From contig JAAFHV010000043.1 of NCBI GenBank assembly GCA_013297655.1, positions 1 to 45,865 of the forward strand: DNA of 45,865 bases, given 5' to 3'. The position numbers and the translations under genes are program-made. The notes beneath the pieces are model-generated. The model saw nothing but the letters and a program-made list of their open reading frames with translations. It made no database searches and was not told the DNA's origin. Below are positions 24,491-32,842 of the stretch, in pieces (positions within the stretch are counted from its first letter, which is position 1; each line of letters begins with the position of its first letter). The DNA comes from Myxococcales bacterium (GTDB taxonomy: Bacteria > Myxococcota_A > Polyangia > Polyangiales > Polyangiaceae).

Positions 24491-24964
24491 TCACGGCCGA
24501 GTCGGGACGGGGCCGTCCATCGCGGCTCGCAAGTCCGCGGCGAGCTTGGGTCCGTCGATCGCGCCGCCGCTTCGGTAGCGCTCGGTCTTGCAGTCCGAGG
24601 CCATGACGACGATCGTGCCGCCCTTGCTCATGTACGGGTGGAACATGCTCGTCGCGACCTCGACCTCGCGCTCCTCGTCCGCGGGCGGGCTGGTGCTCAT
24701 GTACGTGTTGCTCCGGTCGACATGGAGCGCCACGTAGTTGCGCGCGAGGATCGATCGCACGTCGAGGTCCTCGAAGGCGCCGCTCTCGAGGTGGGCGGTG
24801 ACGATGTCCCAATCGGCGCGCAAAAAGAAGAACACGGGCTTCCCGCTGGTCGCGGCCTCCGCGCAGGCGGTCGCGACCTTCGTGTGCCAGCGCGGCTTCG
24901 GGGCGAGCTCTTTGCACCCGCCGAGCGACACGAGGGCGAGCGCGACGATGGCGGCGCGGAGCAT
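24491..24964 (-). CDS. Thioredoxin-like lipoprotein lacking the CxxC motif
   Basis: The protein has 157 residues from the ATG at 24964, which opens a signal peptide with lipobox S-L-G-G-C (Cys17). A thioredoxin-fold signature follows: KPVFFFLRADW, then HLESGAFEDLDVRSILARNYVALHVDRSN, and GGTIVVMASDCKTERYRSGG with the C-terminal strand pair. At the place where thioredoxins carry W-C-x-x-C this protein has W-D-I-V-T (residues 52-56), so both redox cysteines are missing. It therefore cannot act as a normal disulphide oxidoreductase and is more likely a binding or chaperone-like relative of the DUF255 / thioredoxin_7 group. The open frame continues upstream through the 25-bp repeat array, but that extension is not believable. 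It is convergent with the aldehyde dehydrogenase gene. Confidence 0.75.
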   Translation of the reverse strand: MLRAAIVALALVSLGGCKELAPKPRWHTKVATACAEAATSGKPVFFFLRADWDIVTAHLESGAFEDLDVRSILARNYVALHVDRSNTYMSTSPPADEEREVEVATSMFHPYMSKGGTIVVMASDCKTERYRSGGAIDGPKLAADLRAAMDGPVPTRP

Positions 24965-25031
24965 CGGAGGATCATAGGCGCCTGGTGATTCGGCGCTACT
25001 CGGGCCGATCGGCTCGTTCGAGGGCCGCGGT

Positions 25032-25142
25032 GAGGCTCGCGCCTCCAGAGCGACGCGAGGCTCGCGCCTCCAGAGCGACGCGAGGCTCGCGCCTCCAGAG
25101 CGACGCGACGCTCGCGCCTCCACAGCAACGTGAGGGTCGCGC
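25032..25142. repeat. 25-bp tandem repeat, about 4.4 units
   Basis: Units at 25032-25056, 25057-25081 and 25082-25106 are identical and start gaggctcgcgcctcc. Unit four (25107-25131) has several changes, and a partial fifth reaches 25142. Each unit contains the short inverted repeat gaggc-tcgc-gcctc. The array sits between the divergent thioredoxin-like and Mrp genes and ends about 38 bp before the Mrp start codon. It may therefore influence either promoter. Confidence 0.85.
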
Positions 25143-25180
25143 TTGACGTGCTTCCCCGGGGAAACTACCGAGGTGACATC

Positions 25181-26071
25181 ATGTCGAACGACACGCCTGC
25201 CTCCCGCACCATCGGCCCCGACGATCCGCTCCCCCAAGTAAAAAACGTGATCCTCGTCATGAGCGGCAAGGGCGGTGTGGGCAAGAGCACCACCGCGACG
25301 AACCTCGCGCTCGCGCTCAAGCGGCAAGGCTTCCGCGTCGGACTCCTCGACGCCGACATCTACGGCCCCTCGATCCCCACCATGCTCGGCGTGAGCGGGC
25401 GCCCGGTGTCGACCGACGGCAAGACGATCGAGCCCCTCGAGCGGTTCGGCGTGCGCCTCATGTCGATCGGCTTTTTGCTCGAAGATCCGAAGCAGGCCGT
25501 GATTTGGCGCGGGCCCATGCTGCACGGCGCGCTCCAGCAGTTCTTGAAAGACGTGAGCTGGGGCGAGCTCGATTTCCTCGTCCTCGATCTCCCGCCCGGC
25601 ACCGGCGACGTGACGCTCACTCTTTCGCAGCGCATCGGCGTGAGCGGCGCGGTCATCGTCACCACGCCGCAGGCCGTGGCCACCGACGACGTCTACAAGA
25701 GCGTCTCCATGTGCGAAAAGGTGAACATCCCGATCCTCGGCGTCGTCGAGAACATGAGCTTCTTCATCGACACCGCTGGCGTTCGCCACGAGCTGTTCGG
25801 CAAGGGCGGCGGGCAAGCGATCGCCGATTTTGCGAAGGCGCCTCTGCTCGGGAAAATCCCGATCGATCAGCGTGTTCGCGAGTGCGGCGACAAGGGAATT
25901 CCCCTCGTGCAGGCTGAGCCGGAGGGCCCGACCGCTCTCGTGTTCGCCGACATCGCCGAGAAGCTCGTGAAGGTCGTCTTCGACAAGGCCGAATCGGGCG
26001 ACGATGACGGCCCCGTGATCGATCGCAGCGGCGGCCCCGGTGGCAAGAAGCGACTCAACGTCGTGAAGTGA
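25181..26071 (+). CDS. mrp: Mrp/ApbC-type P-loop ATPase without the usual Cys pair
   Basis: The protein has 296 residues from the ATG at 25181, preceded by GAGGTGA. The deviant Walker A motif S-G-K-G-G-V-G-K-S-T is at residues 28-37, followed by LLDADIYGPSIPTMLG, RGPMLHGALQQF and LVLDLPPGTGDVTLTLSQ, all diagnostic of Mrp/Nbp35/ApbC proteins, which bind and transfer Fe-S clusters. In those proteins the segment after V-V-E-N-M-S carries C-P-x-C-G. Here residues 191-200 read N-M-S-F-F-I-D-T-A-G, so both bridging cysteines are absent. Without them an Fe-S carrier role is doubtful, and it may be a ParA/MinD-like ATPase that has kept the Mrp scaffold. The N-terminal DUF59 domain found in many homologues is also missing. 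Confidence 0.85.
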   Translation: MSNDTPASRTIGPDDPLPQVKNVILVMSGKGGVGKSTTATNLALALKRQGFRVGLLDADIYGPSIPTMLGVSGRPVSTDGKTIEPLERFGVRLMSIGFLLEDPKQAVIWRGPMLHGALQQFLKDVSWGELDFLVLDLPPGTGDVTLTLSQRIGVSGAVIVTTPQAVATDDVYKSVSMCEKVNIPILGVVENMSFFIDTAGVRHELFGKGGGQAIADFAKAPLLGKIPIDQRVRECGDKGIPLVQAEPEGPTALVFADIAEKLVKVVFDKAESGDDDGPVIDRSGGPGGKKRLNVVK

Positions 26072-26200
26072 GCGCGCGCGGGGGCCAGCGCCCGCGGTCC
26101 GGGGCCGGGATGCTCACCGTCGAGGGCAGGGGCGCGCTCGTACGGGCGCCGCGTGCACGGGTTTTTTCCCTCCTGCGCCTGGTGTGCGACCATCGGCGCC

Positions 26201-26668
26201 ATGAAGAAGAAGCGCTCATTCTGGTGGATGGCCGTGCTCCTCGGGACGTTGGCGGCCTCGGCTCCAGCGTTCGCCGCGGGGCCGGTCAAGGAAGCGAAAG
26301 AGAAGCTCAAAGAGGAGAAGAAGGAGCTCAAGGACGCCAAGAAGGCCGGCGATGCGGGCGCCGCCGCGGAAGAGAAGAAAGACGTCAAGGAGGCTGCGAA
26401 GGACGTCAAAGAAGCGCGCAAGAAGCGCCGTGACGACCACCTCGCCGAGGTTCGCTCGAAGTGGGGCGACGTCGCGAAGGCGCCCGCGGCAAAAGAAGAG
26501 ATGCGCGTTCATGCGCGGCGCATGGCGCGACTGAACCGCGTCGAAAAGCTCGCCAAAGACGCCAAGAAAGACGCCATCGTGAAGCGCGCGAACGCCGCTC
26601 AGGAAAAAGAGAAGGCGCGGCACGAGAAAAAGATGGGTGAGCTCAAGGCCGCAGGAGGTGCAAAATGA
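26201..26668 (+). CDS. Secreted Lys/Glu-rich coiled-coil protein
   Basis: The protein has 155 residues. The ATG at 26201 opens a signal peptide (MKKKRSFWWMAVLLGTLAASAPAFA) with an A-F-A cleavage site. The mature protein is almost entirely charged helix, with heptad-like repeats such as KEAKEKLKEEKKELKDAKKA and DVKEAAKDVKEARKKRRDDH. It is basic overall and predicts a long coiled coil in the periplasm. No family is recognised. The stop codon overlaps the start of the next gene (ATGA at 26665-26668), so the two products are probably made in a fixed ratio. The partner is a strongly acidic lipoprotein, which suggests electrostatic pairing. Confidence 0.7.
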   Translation: MKKKRSFWWMAVLLGTLAASAPAFAAGPVKEAKEKLKEEKKELKDAKKAGDAGAAAEEKKDVKEAAKDVKEARKKRRDDHLAEVRSKWGDVAKAPAAKEEMRVHARRMARLNRVEKLAKDAKKDAIVKRANAAQEKEKARHEKKMGELKAAGGAK

Positions 26669-26949
26669 AGCTCCGCTCGACCCTGTACCTCGCCGCCGTC
26701 GTGGGCTGCCTCGTCGCGCTAGGAGCGCTCGCCTCCGGCTGCAAGGACGACAAGAAGCCAGACGAGCCGACGCCCACGCCGAGCGTCACGGCGAGCGCCA
26801 GCGCGGCGCCGCCGGCGAGCGCCTCCGCCGCGATCGTCATGGACGACGACACGCCGACCGAAGAAGACTTCGAGGAGGAGGCCGAAACCACCATCAGCGG
26901 CACGAACCTCGAGGACGAGCTCACGAAGATCGAGGGCGAGCTCAAGTAG
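26665..26949 (+). CDS. Small acidic lipoprotein
   Basis: The protein has 94 residues. The ATG at 26665 overlaps the upstream stop codon by 4 bp and has GCAGGAGG before it. A signal peptide ends at the lipobox A-S-G-C and is followed by K-D-D-K-K-P-D. Next come a Ser/Ala/Pro/Thr linker and an acidic C-terminus (MDDDTPTEEDFEEEAETTISGTNLEDELTKIEGELK, given here as positions about 59-94). The protein is lipid-anchored with a short helical acidic end. No known domain is present. Its charge is opposite to that of the coupled upstream protein, hinting at a complex. The next gene starts 3 bp after its stop codon. Confidence 0.7.
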   Translation: MKLRSTLYLAAVVGCLVALGALASGCKDDKKPDEPTPTPSVTASASAAPPASASAAIVMDDDTPTEEDFEEEAETTISGTNLEDELTKIEGELK

Positions 26950-26952
26950 CGC

Positions 26953-27408
26953 GTGAGCCGGGCGGCCGACCCGAGCCGGGGACCGAGCAACGACGGCACC
27001 GTGGACGAGCCGCACATGACGAACGCCTGGTTCCACGCGCTCCGTGAGCTCCTCGGGGGCAGCGAGCGCGCTGGTCCCGGCACTGGACCGTCGGAACAAT
27101 CGATGCTCGCGTTCGAGCGCCGTGGCGCGAGCCTCGTGATGGTGGACGCGATCGCGGGGAGGGCTCCTGCGATGCGCCGCGTGAAGGTGCCGTTCGTCCC
27201 GTTCTTTCTCGAGGTCCTCGAGGGAGGGCGCGTGCTTTGGGAGCTGTCGGCGAAGCTTCGCGAGGCGGTCGCGAAGAGGCGGGGGAGCGTGACGCATGAG
27301 GTCGCAGCCCGCCTCGACGTGGTCGCCGACAACGTGTTTCTCGAGGGAGATTTGGCCGATCTCGAGGTGCTCGAGGAGAAGCTGCGCGCGTTCGACACAG
27401 GGACGTGA
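26953..27408 (+). CDS. Hypothetical protein, third gene of the 26201 operon
   Basis: The protein has 151 residues from GTG at 26953; an internal ATG at 27016 (MTNAWFHALRELL) is a good alternative, giving about 130 residues. No family is recognised. The middle contains a hydrophobic patch (GASLVMVDAIAG, then RVKVPFVPFFLEVLEGG), and the C-terminus is helical and acidic (LDVVADNVFLEGDLADLEVLEEKLRAF). There is no signal peptide or transmembrane helix, unlike its two upstream neighbours. It lies 3 bp after the acidic lipoprotein gene and so is probably co-transcribed. Confidence 0.6.
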   Translation: MSRAADPSRGPSNDGTVDEPHMTNAWFHALRELLGGSERAGPGTGPSEQSMLAFERRGASLVMVDAIAGRAPAMRRVKVPFVPFFLEVLEGGRVLWELSAKLREAVAKRRGSVTHEVAARLDVVADNVFLEGDLADLEVLEEKLRAFDTGT

Positions 27409-27575
27409 CGCGCAGCGAGGGGATCGCGCGTCGGTCCGCCGGCGCGCGTGGCTTCCACTCGTGTCGGTGCGGGCCGACATAGCTCGATCGCGAGCACGGG
27501 CAAGGTCGCGAAACGCATGGATCTTCGGAGGTGAGAGCCTCGACGAAGGCACGTTCGACAGCTAGACCTGCGGGC

Positions 27576-29267
27576 ATGATTCGCTTCCCTGTTCTTCCGG
27601 CCACCCTCGCGCTCTTGTTCGGTGGTCTCGTGCTCGGTCCGGTCGCGTGCTCCAGCGAGCGTGGCACCGCGGCAGGGGAGGACGGCGGGGTCGAGCCGGA
27701 CGCAGAAGGTAGCGACGGATCGGTGGTCGTCCCCACCGGCGACGTGTGCAAGGTGGCGCGGGCTGGCACCGCGGGCGTCGTGCTTCGTGGCTCGCTCTTG
27801 CTCCCGACCGGCGAGCCCACCGACGGCGAGGTCGCGATCAGCGCGCAGGGAAAAATCACCTGCGTGGGGCAGTGCGACGCCGCGAACGCGAGCGCGACCC
27901 TCCTCGACTGCAGCGGCGGCGGTGTCATCGCGCCCGCGCTCGTGAACGCGCACGACCACACCGACTACAACGTGAAGGGCCCTTACCCGGTCGGACAGAC
28001 GCGCTGGACCTGGCGTCACGGTTGGCGCACCGGCGCGCTCGGCGAGAAGAAGCTCCCCGCGATGCCGAAGGTCAGCGGCAACACCGAGTCCGCGATCGCG
28101 GAGCTTCGTTTCGTGCTCGGCGGATCGTCGGCCGTGGTCGGCTCCGGCGGCATCGACGGGCTCGTTCGTAACCTCGCGACCTTCCCCAAGAACGCAGACA
28201 CCGCGCAGCTCACGGGCAAGACGGCCACGTTCGATACGTTCCCGCTCGAAGACTCGAACGGCGCGCGCACACCCGCCGCCTGCGATCCGACGAAGGTCGC
28301 CAACCCTGGTGGTGCGTTCCGCGGAGGCAACTACGTCCCGCACGTGGGCGAGGGCACCGCCGAAGCCGCGAAGGACGAGTTCGCGTGCCTCTCGCAGGCC
28401 TCGGTCGGCGTGATCTCGAACCGCACCGCGATGATCCACGCGGTGGGCTTCGGAGCTTCGGAGGCGGCCGCCGCCAAGACCGCGAACGCGAAGATCATCT
28501 GGTCGCCGCGATCGAACATCGTGCTCTACGGCAACACCGCTCCGATCTCGCTCTTCAAGGCGACGGGGCTCACGATCGCGCTCGGCACCGACTGGCTCCC
28601 CTCCGGCTCGATGAACATGCTCCGTGAGCTTGCGTGTGCTTCGTCGCTGAACGAGAAGTACTTCGCGAAGGCGCTGAGCGATCGAGACCTGTTCGACATC
28701 GCGACCAAGAACGGCGCCGAGGCCGCGGGTTACGGCGCGGAGATTGGCCAGCTCACGGTCGGTTACGTCGGCGACGTCGCGGTGTTCGACGGCCGCGCCC
28801 ACGCGGGCTTCCGCGCCGTCATCGACGCGAGCACCGAAGACATGCGCCTCGTGCTTCGTGGTGGCGTGCCGCTCTACGGCGACGCGCCCCTCGTCGACGC
28901 GCTCGCCAAGGGCTGCGACGCGGCTTCCATCTGTGGGCTCGACCGGCGCGTGTGCCTCGGCGACGTGGAGGGCGGCGTGAAGTGGGCCGACATCGACGCG
29001 TCGATCAAAGCGGGCAACTATCCGCTCTTCTTCTGCCGCGGCGAAACTCCCAAAGACGAGCCGAGCTGCGTGCCCTACCGCGACACGTACCCGAACGGAA
29101 CGTCCGCGACCGATCGCGACGGCGACGGCGTGCCCGACGCGACCGACTCTTGCCCCGCCGTGTTCAACCCGCCGCGCGGGATGGACGGGAACGTCCAGGC
29201 AGATGCAGACGCGGATGGCGCGGGCGATGCGTGCGATGCGAAGCCGCTGGATAAGGGCGCGAAGTAG
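27576..29267 (+). CDS. Lipoprotein amidohydrolase with C-terminal thrombospondin type-3 repeats
   Basis: The protein has 563 residues from the ATG at 27576 (MIRFPVLPATLALL, lipobox G-P-V-A-C). An Asp/Gly-rich linker is followed by an amidohydrolase fold. N-A-H-D-H-T-D-Y carries the H-x-H metal ligands, further candidate ligands are in V-P-H-V-G-E-G and M-I-H-A-V-G, and the catalytic Asp is in L-G-T-D-W-L-P-S-G-S. The metal sits in a TIM barrel, and the family includes chlorohydrolases, deaminases and prolidase-like enzymes; the substrate is not predictable. The last 60 residues contain DRDGDGVPDATDSCP and a second D-x-D-x-D-G-x-G-D-x-C-D segment. These are calcium-binding TSP3-type repeats, unusual on an amidohydrolase and consistent with an extracellular location. 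Confidence 0.85.
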   Translation: MIRFPVLPATLALLFGGLVLGPVACSSERGTAAGEDGGVEPDAEGSDGSVVVPTGDVCKVARAGTAGVVLRGSLLLPTGEPTDGEVAISAQGKITCVGQCDAANASATLLDCSGGGVIAPALVNAHDHTDYNVKGPYPVGQTRWTWRHGWRTGALGEKKLPAMPKVSGNTESAIAELRFVLGGSSAVVGSGGIDGLVRNLATFPKNADTAQLTGKTATFDTFPLEDSNGARTPAACDPTKVANPGGAFRGGNYVPHVGEGTAEAAKDEFACLSQASVGVISNRTAMIHAVGFGASEAAAAKTANAKIIWSPRSNIVLYGNTAPISLFKATGLTIALGTDWLPSGSMNMLRELACASSLNEKYFAKALSDRDLFDIATKNGAEAAGYGAEIGQLTVGYVGDVAVFDGRAHAGFRAVIDASTEDMRLVLRGGVPLYGDAPLVDALAKGCDAASICGLDRRVCLGDVEGGVKWADIDASIKAGNYPLFFCRGETPKDEPSCVPYRDTYPNGTSATDRDGDGVPDATDSCPAVFNPPRGMDGNVQADADADGAGDACDAKPLDKGAK

Positions 29268-29384
29268 GGCTCGCGCCGCCCGCGATCGAGGCGCGGAGGA
29301 ACCGACGGCTGGGCTTCCCGAATCGTGGGCGTTCGATAGGACGCCCTCCTTGACGGTCCCGCACCGCTCGCTTACCGACACCCG

Positions 29385-32300
29385 GTGCTCGATGTCGCCT
29401 CTGCTGCTATCTGGTCCCTCGCGAAGCTCTCCGACGCCGACGTGTCTCGAGGAGAGTCGATTTTCACGCGCGGCGGGGTGACGCTCAAGACGTTCGAGGG
29501 CAAGGACACGAGCCACGAGGTTGACGCGTCGGTCGCCGATGGCAAGCGGAGCTTCACGGTCAGCGTTGCGCTGGATGACGGCGAATGTTTCGGTGCCTGT
29601 AGCTGCCGCGATGGCTCCGACTGCGCGCACGTGGCGGCGGTGCTCGCGTTCATGCGCGACCGCGCGCGACCGGACGACACGAAGGCCACGCGCCCGCAGG
29701 CCCGCAAGCGAACATCGACGGCGCCGGTAGCCGTTCCGCCCATCCCGCCCGCGCCTGCTATCGCGGAGATCGCGCGCGACGATGCCTCTGTCGAGGCACC
29801 TCCCGCCGCGCCCGTCGACTGCGTCCCGCAGACCGAGCGCGCCGCGCCATCCTCCATCGTCCTCTCCACGAAGAGCGAAAGCGCGCTCGTGATCGAGACG
29901 GTCACGCCCGAGCCGCTCGCCGTCGCCCACGAGGTGTGGCTCGAGCGCCTCTCCGGCTCGGCCCACGTCGAGAGCCCGCACGCCCCCCACTACGTGCTCC
30001 GCCGCAACGTGCGCGGGGAATACCAAGTCAGCGTCGAGATGGCCCCGCGGAGCCTCGGGCGCCGTTCGCCGCTCGACGCGCGTACTCCCGCGCGGGTTGA
30101 GGTCTCGTTCGACGAGCTCGTGCGACGCGGACACGAGCTTACGTCCGACGACATCGCGGTCATGCAGACCATCGACGATGGCGTGGCCTACGGCGCGTCC
30201 GCCCTTCCGCTCGATCCGCGCGAGGACTGCGAGGCGTTCGCGGCCCTCGCGCGCACCCGGCGCGCGTACCTCGAGGTCCCCGGGGGAGAGCGCACGCTCC
30301 TCCGTCGCGGCCGCGAGCGACGCGGGGTGCTCACCTACGCGATCGACGAGCACGGGGTACAGCTCCCGGTCATTCGCGTCGGCGCGGTCGGCGAGGCCGC
30401 GGGCGTCGATCCCTCCGCTTCGGACAGGGTTGCGATCGCCCTCGGCCGGCCCGCGAATCGCTACTTCGACCCGCGGACGGCGGAGGTGGGAGAGCTCGTG
30501 TTCGACGTCGCGGACGCCGTCGTCGAGGCGTGGAGCATGGGGTATGCGATCCCTCCTGCGCAGGCGAAGGCCGTCCGTGAGGCGCTCGCGGCGCGCGGGC
30601 TCGCGGGTCCAAAAGACGTGGTGCGCACGCGACAGCCAGTCGCGGTGAAGGCTCGCCTCGACTCCACGGTGACCGATCGCAACCTGAACGGCTGCGACCC
30701 TCGCATGACCGCGCTCGTGGAGGCGTCGCCGGGGGTGTGGAAGCCGGTCTTCGACGTCGCGCCAACGGTCGTCGAGCGCGAGACCACGATCGAGCTCGTG
30801 GAGCCAGACCTCGCGCCTGTCGTGGCCCTCGGCGCGGCGCTGGCGGCAGGTGGGTTCGACGCGTTCGGCGCGCGCGGGGGCCCACCGTCACGGTTCGTGC
30901 TCGGCGACGGCACGCGCTACGAGACGGAGCACGCCGCGCGCACGGCCCTGCGGGGCACGTCGTTCGAGCTCGAGGTCGCGCCAGACTACGCGTTCGCGAG
31001 CACACCGATCGCGAAGGCCGAGCTCGGGCTCGACGACGACGGGGACGGCGCGTACGCGGCTGGCCTCTACGTGGACCTCGACGGGCACAAGGTCGACATC
31101 CTGCCGGCGCTCCTCGACACCCTTCGTCGCGGACAGACGCTGCCCAAGTACGGGATCTCGTTCGAACAAAGCGGGAAGATGTACTTCCTCCCGGTAGACC
31201 GGCTCGGCTCGATTCGTTCGCTCCTGCTCGAGCTCGCGACGCGTACGGGCGCGCCGCGCATCCCTCGGCTGCGCGCGCTCGGCCTCCCGCCGGGGATCCT
31301 CCCGCGCTCTCCGGAGAGCCTCGAGACCTTGCGGCGCGAGCTTCGTTCGCCGCGCGAGGTCGCGGTCCCGAAGAAGCTCGACGCCACCCTGCGCGCCTAT
31401 CAGGTCGACGGTTTTCGTTGGCTCGCGGCGCGGCGCCGGCTCGGTCTCGGGGCGGTGCTCGCCGACGACATGGGCCTCGGCAAGACGATCCAAACGATCG
31501 CGCTCTTCCTCTCCGAACGCGAAGGCAAGGCGAAGGTCGCGCCGAGCTTGGTCGTGTGTCCGAAGAGCGTGGCGCCGAACTGGTTCGACGAGCTCCGGCG
31601 GTTCGCGCCTTCGCTGCGCGTGCTCGAGCACCACGGCAAGGCCCGCGCGACGGACGACGCCGCGTTCGCCGAGGCCGACGTGATCGTGACTACGTATCCG
31701 ATCCTCGCGCGTGACGGCGCGCTCTTCGCGAAGCGATCGTTTTCGACGATCGTGCTCGACGAGGCGCAGTCGATCAAGAACCCCGCCTCGGGCATGGCGA
31801 TCGCGGCCTTCGGGCTCACCGGCGCGTTCCGCCTCGCGCTCACCGGCACGCCGCTCGAGAACCACCTCGGCGAGCTATGGAGCCTCTTCCGCTACGTGCT
31901 ACCGGAGCTGCTCCCCGACGCGAGGGGCTTCGGCGACATCTACCGTCGCCCGATCGAGAACCGCGGCGACGCGGAGGCGCGCGCGTCGCTTCGGGGGCGG
32001 CTCTTTCCGTTCCTGCTCCGGCGCACGAAGGAGCTCGTCGCGAAGGACTTGCCGCCGAAGACGCTCACGGTCACGCGGGTCGAGCTCGAGCCTGCGCAGC
32101 GCGACGTGTACGAGACGATCCGCGCGTCGATGAGCGCGCGGGTGGCGGAGGCGCTCGCCTCGCGAGGTCTGCAGCAGGCGCAGATCATCATCTTGGACGC
32201 GCTCTTGAAGCTCCGCCAGGCGGTGTGCGATCCGCGGCTGCTCCCCCTCGCTTCGGCGAAGAAGGCCGGCTCGGCGAAGCTGACTCACCTCGTCGCGATG

Positions 32301-32774
32301 GTGACCGAGCTCGTCGCGGAGGGCCGTCGTGTGCTCGTGTTCTCGCAGTTCGTCACGATGCTCGAGCGCATCGAGACGGAGCTCGTCGCGGCGAAGATCC
32401 CATACACGATGCTCACCGGTCAGACCGACGATCGACGGAGCGTGGTGGAAGAGTTCACGAAGGGCGACGTGCCGGTGTTCCTTCTCAGCCTGAAGGCGGG
32501 CGGCACCGGCCTGAACCTCACGGCGGCCGACGTGGTGATTCACTACGATCCGTGGTGGAACCCGGCGGCGGAGAACCAAGCGACCGATCGGGCGCATCGC
32601 ATTGGGCAGACGAACCCGGTGTTCGTCTACAAGCTCATCGGCAAGGAGACGATCGAGGAGAAGATCTTGGCGCTCCAGGAGCGGAAGCAGGCCTTGTTTT
32701 CGTCGATTTTGGACGACGGATCCGAGGTGGCGAAGAAGCTCACCGAGGACGACGTGCGGTTCTTGTTTTCGTGA
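29385..32774 (+). CDS. SWIM zinc-finger SNF2-family helicase/ATPase
   Basis: The protein has 1129 residues from a GTG at 29385. The N-terminus carries a SWIM zinc finger, C-x-C-x5-C-x-H (Cys72, Cys74, Cys80, His82). A long middle region (about 90-660) contains a Pro/Ala linker and a poorly conserved domain common in bacterial SWIM-SNF2 proteins. The SNF2 motor follows: motif I A-D-D-M-G-L-G-K-T at residues 693-701, motif II L-D-E-A-Q-S-I-K-N, motif III LALTGTPLEN, motif V LSLKAGGTGLNLT and motif VI ATDRAHRIGQ. These proteins translocate on DNA or remodel protein-nucleic acid complexes, as RapA/HepA do. The gene is flanked by the amidohydrolase gene upstream and converges on the DUF4276 gene of the defence-like island, so it could be an island member or simply its neighbour. 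Confidence 0.9.
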   Translation: MLDVASAAIWSLAKLSDADVSRGESIFTRGGVTLKTFEGKDTSHEVDASVADGKRSFTVSVALDDGECFGACSCRDGSDCAHVAAVLAFMRDRARPDDTKATRPQARKRTSTAPVAVPPIPPAPAIAEIARDDASVEAPPAAPVDCVPQTERAAPSSIVLSTKSESALVIETVTPEPLAVAHEVWLERLSGSAHVESPHAPHYVLRRNVRGEYQVSVEMAPRSLGRRSPLDARTPARVEVSFDELVRRGHELTSDDIAVMQTIDDGVAYGASALPLDPREDCEAFAALARTRRAYLEVPGGERTLLRRGRERRGVLTYAIDEHGVQLPVIRVGAVGEAAGVDPSASDRVAIALGRPANRYFDPRTAEVGELVFDVADAVVEAWSMGYAIPPAQAKAVREALAARGLAGPKDVVRTRQPVAVKARLDSTVTDRNLNGCDPRMTALVEASPGVWKPVFDVAPTVVERETTIELVEPDLAPVVALGAALAAGGFDAFGARGGPPSRFVLGDGTRYETEHAARTALRGTSFELEVAPDYAFASTPIAKAELGLDDDGDGAYAAGLYVDLDGHKVDILPALLDTLRRGQTLPKYGISFEQSGKMYFLPVDRLGSIRSLLLELATRTGAPRIPRLRALGLPPGILPRSPESLETLRRELRSPREVAVPKKLDATLRAYQVDGFRWLAARRRLGLGAVLADDMGLGKTIQTIALFLSEREGKAKVAPSLVVCPKSVAPNWFDELRRFAPSLRVLEHHGKARATDDAAFAEADVIVTTYPILARDGALFAKRSFSTIVLDEAQSIKNPASGMAIAAFGLTGAFRLALTGTPLENHLGELWSLFRYVLPELLPDARGFGDIYRRPIENRGDAEARASLRGRLFPFLLRRTKELVAKDLPPKTLTVTRVELEPAQRDVYETIRASMSARVAEALASRGLQQAQIIILDALLKLRQAVCDPRLLPLASAKKAGSAKLTHLVAMVTELVAEGRRVLVFSQFVTMLERIETELVAAKIPYTMLTGQTDDRRSVVEEFTKGDVPVFLLSLKAGGTGLNLTAADVVIHYDPWWNPAAENQATDRAHRIGQTNPVFVYKLIGKETIEEKILALQERKQALFSSILDDGSEVAKKLTEDDVRFLFS

Positions 32775-32842
32775 GCTCGTGACGCGAGCGCACCGTTCAA
32801 AGGATGGCGAAGTCGGCTGCTAGGGGCGAGCCGCGGTCGGTC

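Noticed and set aside
25032-25142. CRISPR array
   Set aside because: The 25-bp units are head to tail with no unique spacers, and there are no cas genes.
24965-25816. N-terminal extension of the thioredoxin-like gene through the 25-bp repeats
   Set aside because: The extension is repetitive Arg/Ala/Ser sequence opposite the Mrp gene, and the internal ATG opens a proper lipoprotein signal peptide.
26643-30353. A 1236-codon minus-strand open frame across several plus-strand genes
   Set aside because: It covers four well-supported plus-strand genes and intergenic DNA. The translation is low-complexity and has no motif.
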